64,000 nucleotides of DNA from Defluviimonas salinarum. GTDB taxonomy: Bacteria; Pseudomonadota; Alphaproteobacteria; Rhodobacterales; Rhodobacteraceae. The DNA is taken from assembly GCF_026013545.1 (NCBI RefSeq), contig NZ_JAPDOG010000022.1, positions 1-64,000 of the forward strand. The letters run 5' to 3'. Position numbers and translations under genes: made by a program. Within the stretch, counting starts at the first letter, position 1, and each line of letters starts with the position of its first letter. The notes beneath the pieces are model-generated. The model was not told the origin of the DNA. It saw nothing but the letters and a program-made list of their open reading frames with translations, and did not search any database. This document shows, one piece after another, positions 17,381-24,800 of the stretch.

Positions 17381-19108
17381 TCACCCCTCGTGGGTGATCT
17401 TGCCATCGCAGACGGTCAGCACCGCTCGAACGTCAAGAAGATCCTCCGGTTGCAACGTTTCGAGGTCTTGCGAAAACACGGTCACGTCCGCCAGATAGCC
17501 CGGTCGAAGCCGCCCCTTCACATGTTCCATCCCCTCCGCATAGGCAGCGTCGCAGGTATAACCGGCGATCATCTGCATCAGCGTTTGTCTGTCATCGGCG
17601 TGATCCTCGCGCAGGCGCGGCCGGGTCATACCGGCGTGGAACGTGACCATAGGATCAAGGGGGGCCACAGGCCAATCGCTGGAAAACGGCATGGCCGGGC
17701 TGACGGTACGCAGGCGGCTCCAAGCCCAGCCGTTGCCCAAACGGTCTGCCTGAACGCGCGGCAGGATGAAATCCGCGGGAAGGATGTAGCCCGGGTAATG
17801 CGTGGGCTGGAAGCAGGCGATTACGCCAAGTTCTGCAAATCGCGGCAGATCGGCGGGATCCACATGCTCGGCGTGTTCGATGCGATGCCGGCGGCGTTTG
17901 GGTCCGTTCTCCCGTATCGCTATCTCGATCCCGTCCAGGGCACGCCGTACGGCCGCGTCGCCGATACAGTGCAGGTCCAGCTGCAGCCCCCTGGCATCGG
18001 CCTCGATCGCGATCTTCGCCCAGGTTTCGAAGTCGAAATTTGCCGCCCCCCGATGTCCCGGCTTGTCGGCGTAATCGTTCAGCATGAACGCGGTGTGGCT
18101 GTCGAGCACACCGTCCATGAAGAGCTTGACCCGGCCGGAGCGTACGCGGTCGTCGCAGTAGGTAAGGTGCATTTCTTCGGCAATTGCGAGATCGGCCAGC
18201 GCCTTGTCGCTTGTCATGTGAAACGGGCTTTGCACGCGAAGGCGGAAATCGCCCGCAACGTCAATCTCGCGGCACAGCTCAAGCGTGTAGAGATTGCCGT
18301 CCATGTTGTGGACCGAGGTGAACCCGTAAGTTGCGCAATGCGTCATCCCGTTCAGAAGCATCACCCGGTCACGGGCGCGCGCGGTCCCATCCGGCGCGGG
18401 ATCGGGCTCGCGCCCGGTCGTGTATCCCAGGGCATCGCGGCCTCCGGTCGGGCCAAGGGCCAGAACCGGGCCGAAGGCGCCGGCCTCAAGCAATTCGCCC
18501 GTCGCCGTGCCATCCTGCCCGATCACGACCTGGCTGCCGAACGGCACCTTGCCGCCACGCAAGAGCCCCACCGCGCTCAATGCACAGCTATTGGCCCAAG
18601 CCGTGTGCAGCCCGGCATCCATGATCGCAAGGCACCGGTCCGGCAAGATGTGATCCAGCGCGTGTCGGTCGATCACAGCCCCGCCGAACATCGCGTAGGA
18701 TCCGCCCTCCACATGGATCAGGGCGTCCTGCGGCCGGGTTGCGGCAAAGACGCGGATCCGTTCGGCAACTGCTTCAAAGCTCTCAGCGCCTGACAGGTTT
18801 AGCCGTTCGAGCGAGGCGGCGCCCATGAACAGGTGAAGGTGGGACTCTATAAGGCCCGGCGTGGCCGTGGCACCCCGGGCATCGAGTATCCGGGTGTTGG
18901 TCCCGCGTAGGGCTGCGATGTCGGCAACGCTTCCCAGCGCCAAGATGCGATTGCCATGTATGGCGAGTGCCTCCGTCCGGGGGCAGGCCGGGTCCATGGT
19001 CAGGACCCGAGCATTGGTGATGATCAGATCAGCGCGCAAACGCGGCTCCGGCGCCCACGGCAACCGCGCGGCGGCGGGCGAAATTGGCGATCGCGGTGTC
19101 TTGGGCAC
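17381..19108 (-). CDS. YtcJ-type metal-dependent amidohydrolase
   Basis: A protein of about 550-575 residues in the amidohydrolase 3 family. An N-terminal beta domain (ADLIITNARVLTMDP) precedes the metal-binding HLHLF, with later QLDLHCIGDAA and RIEHAEHVD, and FSSDWPV near the C-terminus. Such enzymes hydrolyse amides, formamides or imides. The ATG at 19108 would overlap eutC by 80 bp; a TTG at 19039, just before the conserved ADLIIT and overlapping the eutC stop by about 10 bp, is a likely true start. It follows eutB-eutC in the same run. Its place in the pathway is unknown. Confidence 0.82.
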   Translation of the reverse strand: MPKTPRSPISPAAARLPWAPEPRLRADLIITNARVLTMDPACPRTEALAIHGNRILALGSVADIAALRGTNTRILDARGATATPGLIESHLHLFMGAASLERLNLSGAESFEAVAERIRVFAATRPQDALIHVEGGSYAMFGGAVIDRHALDHILPDRCLAIMDAGLHTAWANSCALSAVGLLRGGKVPFGSQVVIGQDGTATGELLEAGAFGPVLALGPTGGRDALGYTTGREPDPAPDGTARARDRVMLLNGMTHCATYGFTSVHNMDGNLYTLELCREIDVAGDFRLRVQSPFHMTSDKALADLAIAEEMHLTYCDDRVRSGRVKLFMDGVLDSHTAFMLNDYADKPGHRGAANFDFETWAKIAIEADARGLQLDLHCIGDAAVRRALDGIEIAIRENGPKRRRHRIEHAEHVDPADLPRFAELGVIACFQPTHYPGYILPADFILPRVQADRLGNGWAWSRLRTVSPAMPFSSDWPVAPLDPMVTFHAGMTRPRLREDHADDRQTLMQMIAGYTCDAAYAEGMEHVKGRLRPGYLADVTVFSQDLETLQPEDLLDVRAVLTVCDGKITHEG

Positions 19109-20018
19109 CGGTTCCGGTCAGATCGCAGATGGTGATCGCCTCGGATGACGGCCGGCCAGCTACCGCACCGGTGACTATCTGGCCCAGCTCCGGCGGCGTC
19201 ACATCCGTCAGAAATCCGGCCGCACGGGCAGACCGCAACTCCCCCAGCGCTACGCATTGGCTCACACGGTCGCAGACATAGAGATCGGCGGCCGCGATGG
19301 CCTTGGGGTCGATCTCGTTTTTGCCGTGCTGATCCGATCCCATGCAGGTGATGTGCAGGCCGGGATGCAACCAATCCGCCATCAGCACCGGGGTGCGCGC
19401 CGGGGTCGTCGTGACGACAAGGTGGGATTGGCGCACCACCTCTTCCGCGCTTTCGGCCACCCTGACTAAAGCGCCCGTGGCGGCCGTAATCTCGGCGGCG
19501 GCTTCCTGGTTCAGGGCGTCGTCCGGCGACCAGACCAGCGCGTGGCGGAAAGGCCGGACCAGATGGGCCGCGATCATTTGCAGGCGCGCCTGTACACCCG
19601 CACCAATGACCCCGGCGGTTTCCACCACCGTCGGCGCCAGGTGCCGCGCCGCAACCGCGCCTGCGGCGGCGGTACGCACATTTGTAAGATACCCGTTGTC
19701 GAGCAGCAGCGCTTCGACCAGCCCCGTCCGGGCCGACAGCACGACCATCATGCCGCTCAGGCTGGGCAAGCCGATCTTGGGGTTGTCGAAGAAGCCGGGG
19801 CTGATCTTGATCGCGAACGAGTCCATGCCGGGCAGGTAAGCCGTTTTTACATCGACCTCGCCATTGGCCTCTTTCATCTCCATCGACAGGATCGGCGGCA
19901 TCACCACGCCCGGCCCGGCCAGAGCGCGGAAACAGCTCTCGACCGTGTCGATGGCTTCAAGGTTCAAGGGTGCGGCCCGGCGCAGCTCGGTTTCATTCAG
20001 GATGAGGATATCATTCAT
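19029..20018 (-). CDS. eutC: Ornithine cyclodeaminase-family protein, EutC-like
   Basis: A 329-residue ornithine cyclodeaminase/mu-crystallin family member. The substrate lysine Lys71 occurs in AIKISPGFFDN, the Rossmann NAD motif is GVIGAGVQAR, and GLVEALLLDNGYLTNVRTAA is typical. Its gene overlaps eutB by 4 bp (ATGA). The adjacent serine/threonine dehydratase-like gene plus this gene is the eutB-eutC pair known from hydroxyectoine-utilisation clusters, where the products are thought to act with EutA in converting hydroxyectoine towards ectoine. No eutA is present here. A plain ornithine cyclodeaminase or imine reductase is possible. Confidence 0.8.
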   Translation of the reverse strand: MNDILILNETELRRAAPLNLEAIDTVESCFRALAGPGVVMPPILSMEMKEANGEVDVKTAYLPGMDSFAIKISPGFFDNPKIGLPSLSGMMVVLSARTGLVEALLLDNGYLTNVRTAAAGAVAARHLAPTVVETAGVIGAGVQARLQMIAAHLVRPFRHALVWSPDDALNQEAAAEITAATGALVRVAESAEEVVRQSHLVVTTTPARTPVLMADWLHPGLHITCMGSDQHGKNEIDPKAIAAADLYVCDRVSQCVALGELRSARAAGFLTDVTPPELGQIVTGAVAGRPSSEAITICDLTGTGAQDTAIANFARRRAVAVGAGAAFAR

Positions 20019-21022
20019 TTGGAGGACCCCTTCACGGTCAGATCGCCCAGCGTCACGGGGCGCCCCGCAGCCACGGCAGAGAATTGCCTCATGTCGACAT
20101 TGCGCCCGGTGATGATCGTGGCCGTAGGTCCGCTAAGGGTCAGGCGGCCCGAGAGGATGGCGGCATGTGCGACAGCCGACGCGCCTTCGGCGACAAGCCG
20201 GTCTTCGAGGAATAGAGCGCGCATGCCGTCGTAGATCTCCTGCTCGCTCAGCAAGACGACGTCGTCGAGGTAGCGCTGGCAGGCGGCGAAGGAAAAGCGG
20301 TTCCGCAGCCCAATTCCGCCACCCAGAGAATCCGCGAGCGACGGCACCTCGGTCACCTCGACAGGCCGCCCCGCTTTCAGGCTTTCGGCCATGGCCGCGC
20401 CGCGATCCATGCTCAGCCCAATGACCCGGATCTTCGGATTCAGGGACTTCGCGGCCAGGGCGATGCCGCCGGCAAGGCCGCCACCCGACAGCGGCACCAG
20501 GATCGTTTCAAGCTCCGGAATGTCCTCGATCAGCTCGATGCCGAGCGTGCCCTGGCCACAAAGGACGTCGAAATTGTCAAACGGATGAATGTTGGTCACA
20601 CCGTCCGAGGCGACCAGCCTTTGGACCTCTTCTTCGGCTTCGTCCTGGCTTTGACCGACACGGCGTACTTCCGCACCCAGGGCTTCGATGGCGCGGACCT
20701 TCACGTCGGGCACAAGTTCGGAAAGGCAGACGACGGCGCGGATGCCGCGGCGGGCGGCGGCGTAGGAAACGGCGCGCCCATGGTTGCCGGTCGAGCAGCA
20801 GGCCACGCCATTCTCAGCCTTGGAGATGTCGAGGTTCAGGATCGCATTGGTCGCGCCGCGCAGCTTGAATGCGCCGGAGGGTTGCAGTGTCTCCAGCTTG
20901 AGGTGAAACGGAACGCCACCCGCCCCCACAAGCGCCGAGGCGATGGCCGGCGTGCGGACCACCGCGCCTGCGATCCGCTTGCGCGCCGCGTAGATGTCTT
21001 GAAGGTCGGGAAGGTTAGCCAT
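20015..21022 (-). CDS. eutB: Threonine dehydratase-like PLP enzyme, EutB-like
   Basis: A 335-residue fold-type II PLP enzyme. Lys53 in SGAFKLRGA is the Schiff-base lysine, CSTGNHGRAVSYAA binds the phosphate, and PLSGGGLAGGIALA is the glycine-rich loop. No ACT regulatory domain follows, so it is of catabolic type. With eutC overlapping downstream it matches EutB, the dehydratase-like enzyme of hydroxyectoine use. First gene of the eutB-eutC-amidohydrolase run; an ACTTTGA palindrome lies about 185 bp upstream. Serine/threonine or hydroxyaspartate dehydratase is the alternative. Confidence 0.83.
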   Translation of the reverse strand: MANLPDLQDIYAARKRIAGAVVRTPAIASALVGAGGVPFHLKLETLQPSGAFKLRGATNAILNLDISKAENGVACCSTGNHGRAVSYAAARRGIRAVVCLSELVPDVKVRAIEALGAEVRRVGQSQDEAEEEVQRLVASDGVTNIHPFDNFDVLCGQGTLGIELIEDIPELETILVPLSGGGLAGGIALAAKSLNPKIRVIGLSMDRGAAMAESLKAGRPVEVTEVPSLADSLGGGIGLRNRFSFAACQRYLDDVVLLSEQEIYDGMRALFLEDRLVAEGASAVAHAAILSGRLTLSGPTATIITGRNVDMRQFSAVAAGRPVTLGDLTVKGSSK

Positions 21023-21202
21023 GATCTCCTACTTCTCAAATAGTCGGGCAGAAATCCGAACCGTCCCCAGGCGCAAAGAGGATGTGCGGACGGCAACGCG
21101 GAACCCCCAGCCACGGCGACGATTGGCTGTCGTTGCCCCGACGCCGCATGAACGGGTCTCAACATGAGATCGCTTAAGCGAAAATCATGAGTCCCATGAA
21201 CA

Positions 21203-21224
21203 CACTTGAGGAAAGATCAAAGTG
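21203..21224. promoter_or_regulatory. ACTTTGA operator candidate, eutB run
   Basis: CACTTGAG at 21203-21210 and TCAAAGTG at 21217-21224 are near-perfect inverted repeats; on the minus strand they read ACTTTGA-N7-TCAAGT. The site lies between the LysR stop and eutB start. Confidence 0.45.
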
Positions 21225-21235
21225 AAACGGCCCGA

Positions 21236-22153
21236 TCAGCCGTCCTCACGCCGCCGCAGCGTGGCAACCTTCTTCAGCGCTGCGACGAAGGGGTTGAGCG
21301 CGATCGACTCCCTTGCGCCCTTCTTGGTGATGACCGCATGTTCCGACACGTAAGTCATGCTGACGCGGTCAACGGCGTACAGCTTGCCCTGCTGCTCCCA
21401 CGGTTTCGCAAAATGACGCGGCAGGAAGCCGAGATAACCCCCGGACAAGAGCATCGTCAGCATACCTTCCATACTGTTGACGGCACCGCCCTCACGCACC
21501 GCGTCGAAATGCTCGACACTGAAACCGCGATGATAGGGCCGCTGGATCGTGGCGTATTGGGTAAAGTCAACGTTCTTGACATCGTTGATCGTCGCACCGA
21601 ATAGCGGGTGCCCTTCGCCGCAGTAAAGATCGTGCGGCTCATAGAAGAGCGGCGTGACGTTCAGCGCGTCGCTGTCCCTCTTGAATGGCCCAAGAGCGGC
21701 ATGAATCTGGCCCGACAGGACATCGCGCTCCAGGGATTGGCGGGTGCCGACGATCAGGTCGAATTCCACCTCGTTCTTGACCTTGTTGAATTCACGAATT
21801 GCCTCGGCGAGCGGAAAGTCGGCATGCGCAGTTAACGCATCGACCATGCCGACCACCAGGCGCCCGGCCAGCAGGCTCTTAGTGCTGGCTACGATGCCAG
21901 AGAAATCGTCTATGGTTTTCAGCAGGCGCTTGGTTTCTTCGAAGACGACCTTGCCCCTTTCCGTCAGGCTGAACCCGCGCCGCCCACGTTCGCACAGGCG
22001 GATGCCAAGCCGGCTTTCGAGGTTGCCGATATGCAAGGAGATGGTCGAAGTCGATACGTTCAGCACGGACTCGGCCGCCGCAAATCCCTCGGATTCCACG
22101 ACAACCACGAATACCCGCAGCAGACGCAAATCGATGTCGGAAACGCGATTCAT
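21236..22153 (-). CDS. LysR-family regulator of the solute region
   Basis: A 305-residue LysR regulator: N-terminal winged HTH at about residues 7-65 (LRLLRVFVVVVESEGFAAAES, STISLHIGNLESRLG) and a periplasmic-binding-protein-like effector domain beginning near 90. It is divergent from the M20 hydrolase gene and upstream of eutB on the same strand. A MocR/GntR-type EnuR, the usual ectoine regulator, is absent, so this protein and the Lrp homologue are the candidates for control. The divergent gap contains AAAGTGAACG, whose complement resembles the ACTTTGA half-site. Confidence 0.88.
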   Translation of the reverse strand: MNRVSDIDLRLLRVFVVVVESEGFAAAESVLNVSTSTISLHIGNLESRLGIRLCERGRRGFSLTERGKVVFEETKRLLKTIDDFSGIVASTKSLLAGRLVVGMVDALTAHADFPLAEAIREFNKVKNEVEFDLIVGTRQSLERDVLSGQIHAALGPFKRDSDALNVTPLFYEPHDLYCGEGHPLFGATINDVKNVDFTQYATIQRPYHRGFSVEHFDAVREGGAVNSMEGMLTMLLSGGYLGFLPRHFAKPWEQQGKLYAVDRVSMTYVSEHAVITKKGARESIALNPFVAALKKVATLRRREDG

Positions 22154-22323
22154 TCTTTGGCCACCCCCGCAGCGCCGCTGACGATTCTTTTGTGAACGCT
22201 AAAGTGAACGCCTGATACGAGCAATCCTAGTTGCGAGGGCGGGATGATACTCGGACCAGACACGATGCCTCCCGATCTCACTGGGCGATCGGCGCAGGCG
22301 ATGGCGAATGCAGGAGGTCGGAC

Positions 22324-23595
22324 GTGTCGCAACTCGGGTTTTCTTCTTTGGAACCGGATCTGCTTGTCTCTGATCTGAGCGAACTGGCGAAGATTGGCGC
22401 CACGGACTCTGGCGGGATCACGCGTCCGGCCTATTCGGCTGCTTATAAGCAGGCGCAAGCTTGGCTCATCGCCCGCATGCAGGCGGCCGGGCTTGTGACC
22501 AGGGTGGACCCGGCCGGGAACATAATCGGGCGAATTGGGCCCGAAGACGCCCAGGTGATCGCTTGCGGCTCACATATCGACACCGTCCCCGGGGGTGGTG
22601 CCTATGACGGCGCGCTCGGGGTGCTTGCGGGACTCTCCGTGGCGCGCGCCCTCGCTCAACACCAGAACAAGATGGCCCTCGCGTTCGAGGTGATCGCGTT
22701 CTCCGACGAGGAGGGCGCCTATCTCAGCGAGGCGGGCGCGCGCGCGATGGCGGGCGATCTAACCGCACGCGAGATCCATGAGAACATTGGCCGTGATGGA
22801 CGAAAAATGAGCGACGCGCTGGTCGATTTCGGGCTGGACCCCGAGGAGTTCGCGGCCGCCCGCCGCCCCGCGAGCGATTTCGCCGCCTATCTGGAACTGC
22901 ATATCGAGCAGGGTCCCGTGCTGGAGGCGGCCGCGGTCGATATCGGTGTCGTCGAAAGCATCACCGGCATTCATACCGGCGAGCTGACGTTTAGCGGGCA
23001 GGCCAATCACGCGGGCACCACGCCGATCAGGCTGCGCCACGACGCCTTTCGCGCGGCCGCCGAAACCGTGAACGCGTGTTTCGACAAGGTGGAAAAATCC
23101 TTTCCGGACGAAACCCGTATCACCTTCGGCAAGGTCGACGTGGGACCGGGCGCCACGAATGTTGTTCCCGCCGAGGTTGTGCTGTCGTGTGAGATCCGGG
23201 CCGGGAGCGAAGCGCTCATCTCATCAGTTGCGGAGGAAACCGACGAGATCGCCAGGAGCATCGCCGAAGCCCATGGCGTCGCCGTGGAATCGCGGATGAT
23301 TTCGCGCGAAGCACCGGCCGTGATGGACGGCCTGATCGTGCAAACAATCGAAGCATCCTGCAAGGCAGCGAACGTCAAGTTCGTGCGGATGAATTCCGGC
23401 GCGGGCCATGATGCCCAGATCATGGCCGGGTTCTGTCCGACGGGTATGATCTTCGTCCCCAGCCAAGGTGGCATCAGCCACAATCCGGCGGAATACACGT
23501 CGGCGGAACAAATCGAGGCAGGCGCGCGGGTATTGCTTGCGACGGTCCGCGCGCTGCTGCGCGAAGAGGAGCGCCGCGTACGTCAGGGGTTTTGA
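22324..23595 (+). CDS. M20-family amidase (hydantoinase/carbamoylase type)
   Basis: A 423-residue Zn-dependent hydrolase of the N-carbamoyl-L-amino-acid hydrolase/allantoate amidohydrolase group. Metal ligands are His84 in CGSHIDTVP, Asp95 in GAYDGALG and the Glu pair in FSDEEGAYL (129-130), with NSGAGHDAQIMA near the C-terminus. Start GTG 22324 is preceded by GGAGG at 22313-22317, spaced 6 bases; the upstream ATG frame is spurious. It heads the plus-strand run with proVW, GMC oxidoreductase and aldehyde dehydrogenase. Because no DoeB deacetylase is present, it is a candidate for removing the acetyl group of N-acetyl-diaminobutyrate; that is inference. Carbamoyl or ureido substrates are the family default. 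Confidence 0.87.
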   Translation: MSQLGFSSLEPDLLVSDLSELAKIGATDSGGITRPAYSAAYKQAQAWLIARMQAAGLVTRVDPAGNIIGRIGPEDAQVIACGSHIDTVPGGGAYDGALGVLAGLSVARALAQHQNKMALAFEVIAFSDEEGAYLSEAGARAMAGDLTAREIHENIGRDGRKMSDALVDFGLDPEEFAAARRPASDFAAYLELHIEQGPVLEAAAVDIGVVESITGIHTGELTFSGQANHAGTTPIRLRHDAFRAAAETVNACFDKVEKSFPDETRITFGKVDVGPGATNVVPAEVVLSCEIRAGSEALISSVAEETDEIARSIAEAHGVAVESRMISREAPAVMDGLIVQTIEASCKAANVKFVRMNSGAGHDAQIMAGFCPTGMIFVPSQGGISHNPAEYTSAEQIEAGARVLLATVRALLREEERRVRQGF

Positions 23596-23633
23596 CGCCG
23601 GACTTCGCGTGTTCGGTGTCAGTTCGACCACTT

Positions 23634-23653
23634 ACTTTGAGAAACTCAAAACT
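23634..23653. promoter_or_regulatory. ACTTTGA operator candidate, proVW run
   Basis: TTTGAG at 23636-23641 and CTCAAA at 23645-23650 form a perfect inverted repeat with an AAA spacer. The left part TTACTTTGAGAAAC (23632-23645) is identical to a site before the binding-protein gene. It is about 140 bp upstream of proV. Confidence 0.5.
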
Positions 23654-23774
23654 GAACCACAGTATCCCGCTCTGTCTTTGGTGTAATCCGCACCTGAAAC
23701 TGAACCGGACACAAGAAGAAAAACGGCCCGGACGACACGACAGAGTCACGACCAACAGGAGCCACGGTAAGACC

Positions 23775-24788
23775 ATGACAACGCAAAAAGCTTTTCTCGA
23801 ATGCAAAGGTGTCTGGAAGGTTTTCGGTCCCGGCGCGGAAGACTTCGCCACCAATCCGGGGGGCGAGGCCAGCACCGAGGAGTTCTCAGCACACGGTCTG
23901 ATCGCAGGTGTGCGTGACGCCAGCCTGAGCGTCGCCAAGGGCGAGATCTTCATCATCATGGGTCTTTCCGGATCGGGGAAATCCACTCTCGTGCGGTGCA
24001 TGACCGGGCTGCACGAACTGACGGCGGGCCATGTGCTGATCGATGGCATCGATATCAACAACATCTCTGAAAAAGAGCTGGTCAAGCTGCGCCGGAAGAA
24101 GATTTCGATGGTGTTCCAGGACTTTGCCCTGTTGCCGCATCTAACGGTCCTAGGAAACATTGCCTTTCCCCTGAAGGTGCAGGGCGTGCCGCGCGCAGAG
24201 CGCGAGGCAACTGCCCGCAAGATGATCGAACTTGTCGGTCTTAGCGGTCGCGAAAGTTACTATCCCGACGAGCTGTCTGGCGGCCAGCAACAGCGCGTCG
24301 GTATCGCCCGCAGCCTGACCACCCAGCCCGAGGTATGGTTTCTGGACGAACCGTTCTCTGCTCTCGATCCGCTCATTCGTCAGGAGATGCAGTCGGAATT
24401 CCTGCGGTTGCAGGCGATGCTGCACAAGACCATCGTCTTCATCACCCACGATTTCGACGAAGCCATCCGCTTGGCCGACCGGATGGCGGTAATGAAGGAT
24501 GGTGAGATCGTGCAGATGGGCACGCCGGAGGAGTTCATCCTGAATCCAGCCAACGACTACATTCGCGAATTTACCAAGCACATTCCGAAAGACAAGGTTC
24601 TAAAGGTGGGCTCCATCGCCAACGGATCCGACGCGCCCACAAACGATCAGCCGCTACAGGCAAGCGCGAGCCTTCAGTCCGTTGCCGAACAGGTCATCGC
24701 CGGTGACGGGCGGCATCCGGTCATCGACGCTGCCGGCCAAGTGATCGGATCGCTGCATCGCAGTGAACTCGGCCCCTACCTGCTCTGA
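23775..24788 (+). CDS. proV: Glycine betaine/proline-type ABC ATPase
   Basis: A 337-residue ATPase. Walker A is GLSGSGKST (63-71), the signature LSGGQQQRVGIARSL, and Walker B WFLDEPFSALD. About 60 C-terminal residues beyond the ATPase core form a CBS-like regulatory tail (QVIAGDGRHPVIDAAGQV), shorter than the double CBS of E. coli ProV. The N-terminal insert between KVFGPG and GLIAGVRDAS is typical of ProV. Start ATG 23775 gives MTTQKAFLE; earlier in-frame codons look non-coding. It pairs with ProW 12 bp downstream and probably with the binding protein at 15793-16740. Confidence 0.92.
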   Translation: MTTQKAFLECKGVWKVFGPGAEDFATNPGGEASTEEFSAHGLIAGVRDASLSVAKGEIFIIMGLSGSGKSTLVRCMTGLHELTAGHVLIDGIDINNISEKELVKLRRKKISMVFQDFALLPHLTVLGNIAFPLKVQGVPRAEREATARKMIELVGLSGRESYYPDELSGGQQQRVGIARSLTTQPEVWFLDEPFSALDPLIRQEMQSEFLRLQAMLHKTIVFITHDFDEAIRLADRMAVMKDGEIVQMGTPEEFILNPANDYIREFTKHIPKDKVLKVGSIANGSDAPTNDQPLQASASLQSVAEQVIAGDGRHPVIDAAGQVIGSLHRSELGPYLL

Positions 24789-24800
24789 GGAGGGCCCGGC

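Noticed and set aside
20015-21022. Biosynthetic threonine deaminase IlvA
   Set aside because: No C-terminal ACT-like domain and the gene is coupled to an ornithine cyclodeaminase-family gene, which fits EutB better.
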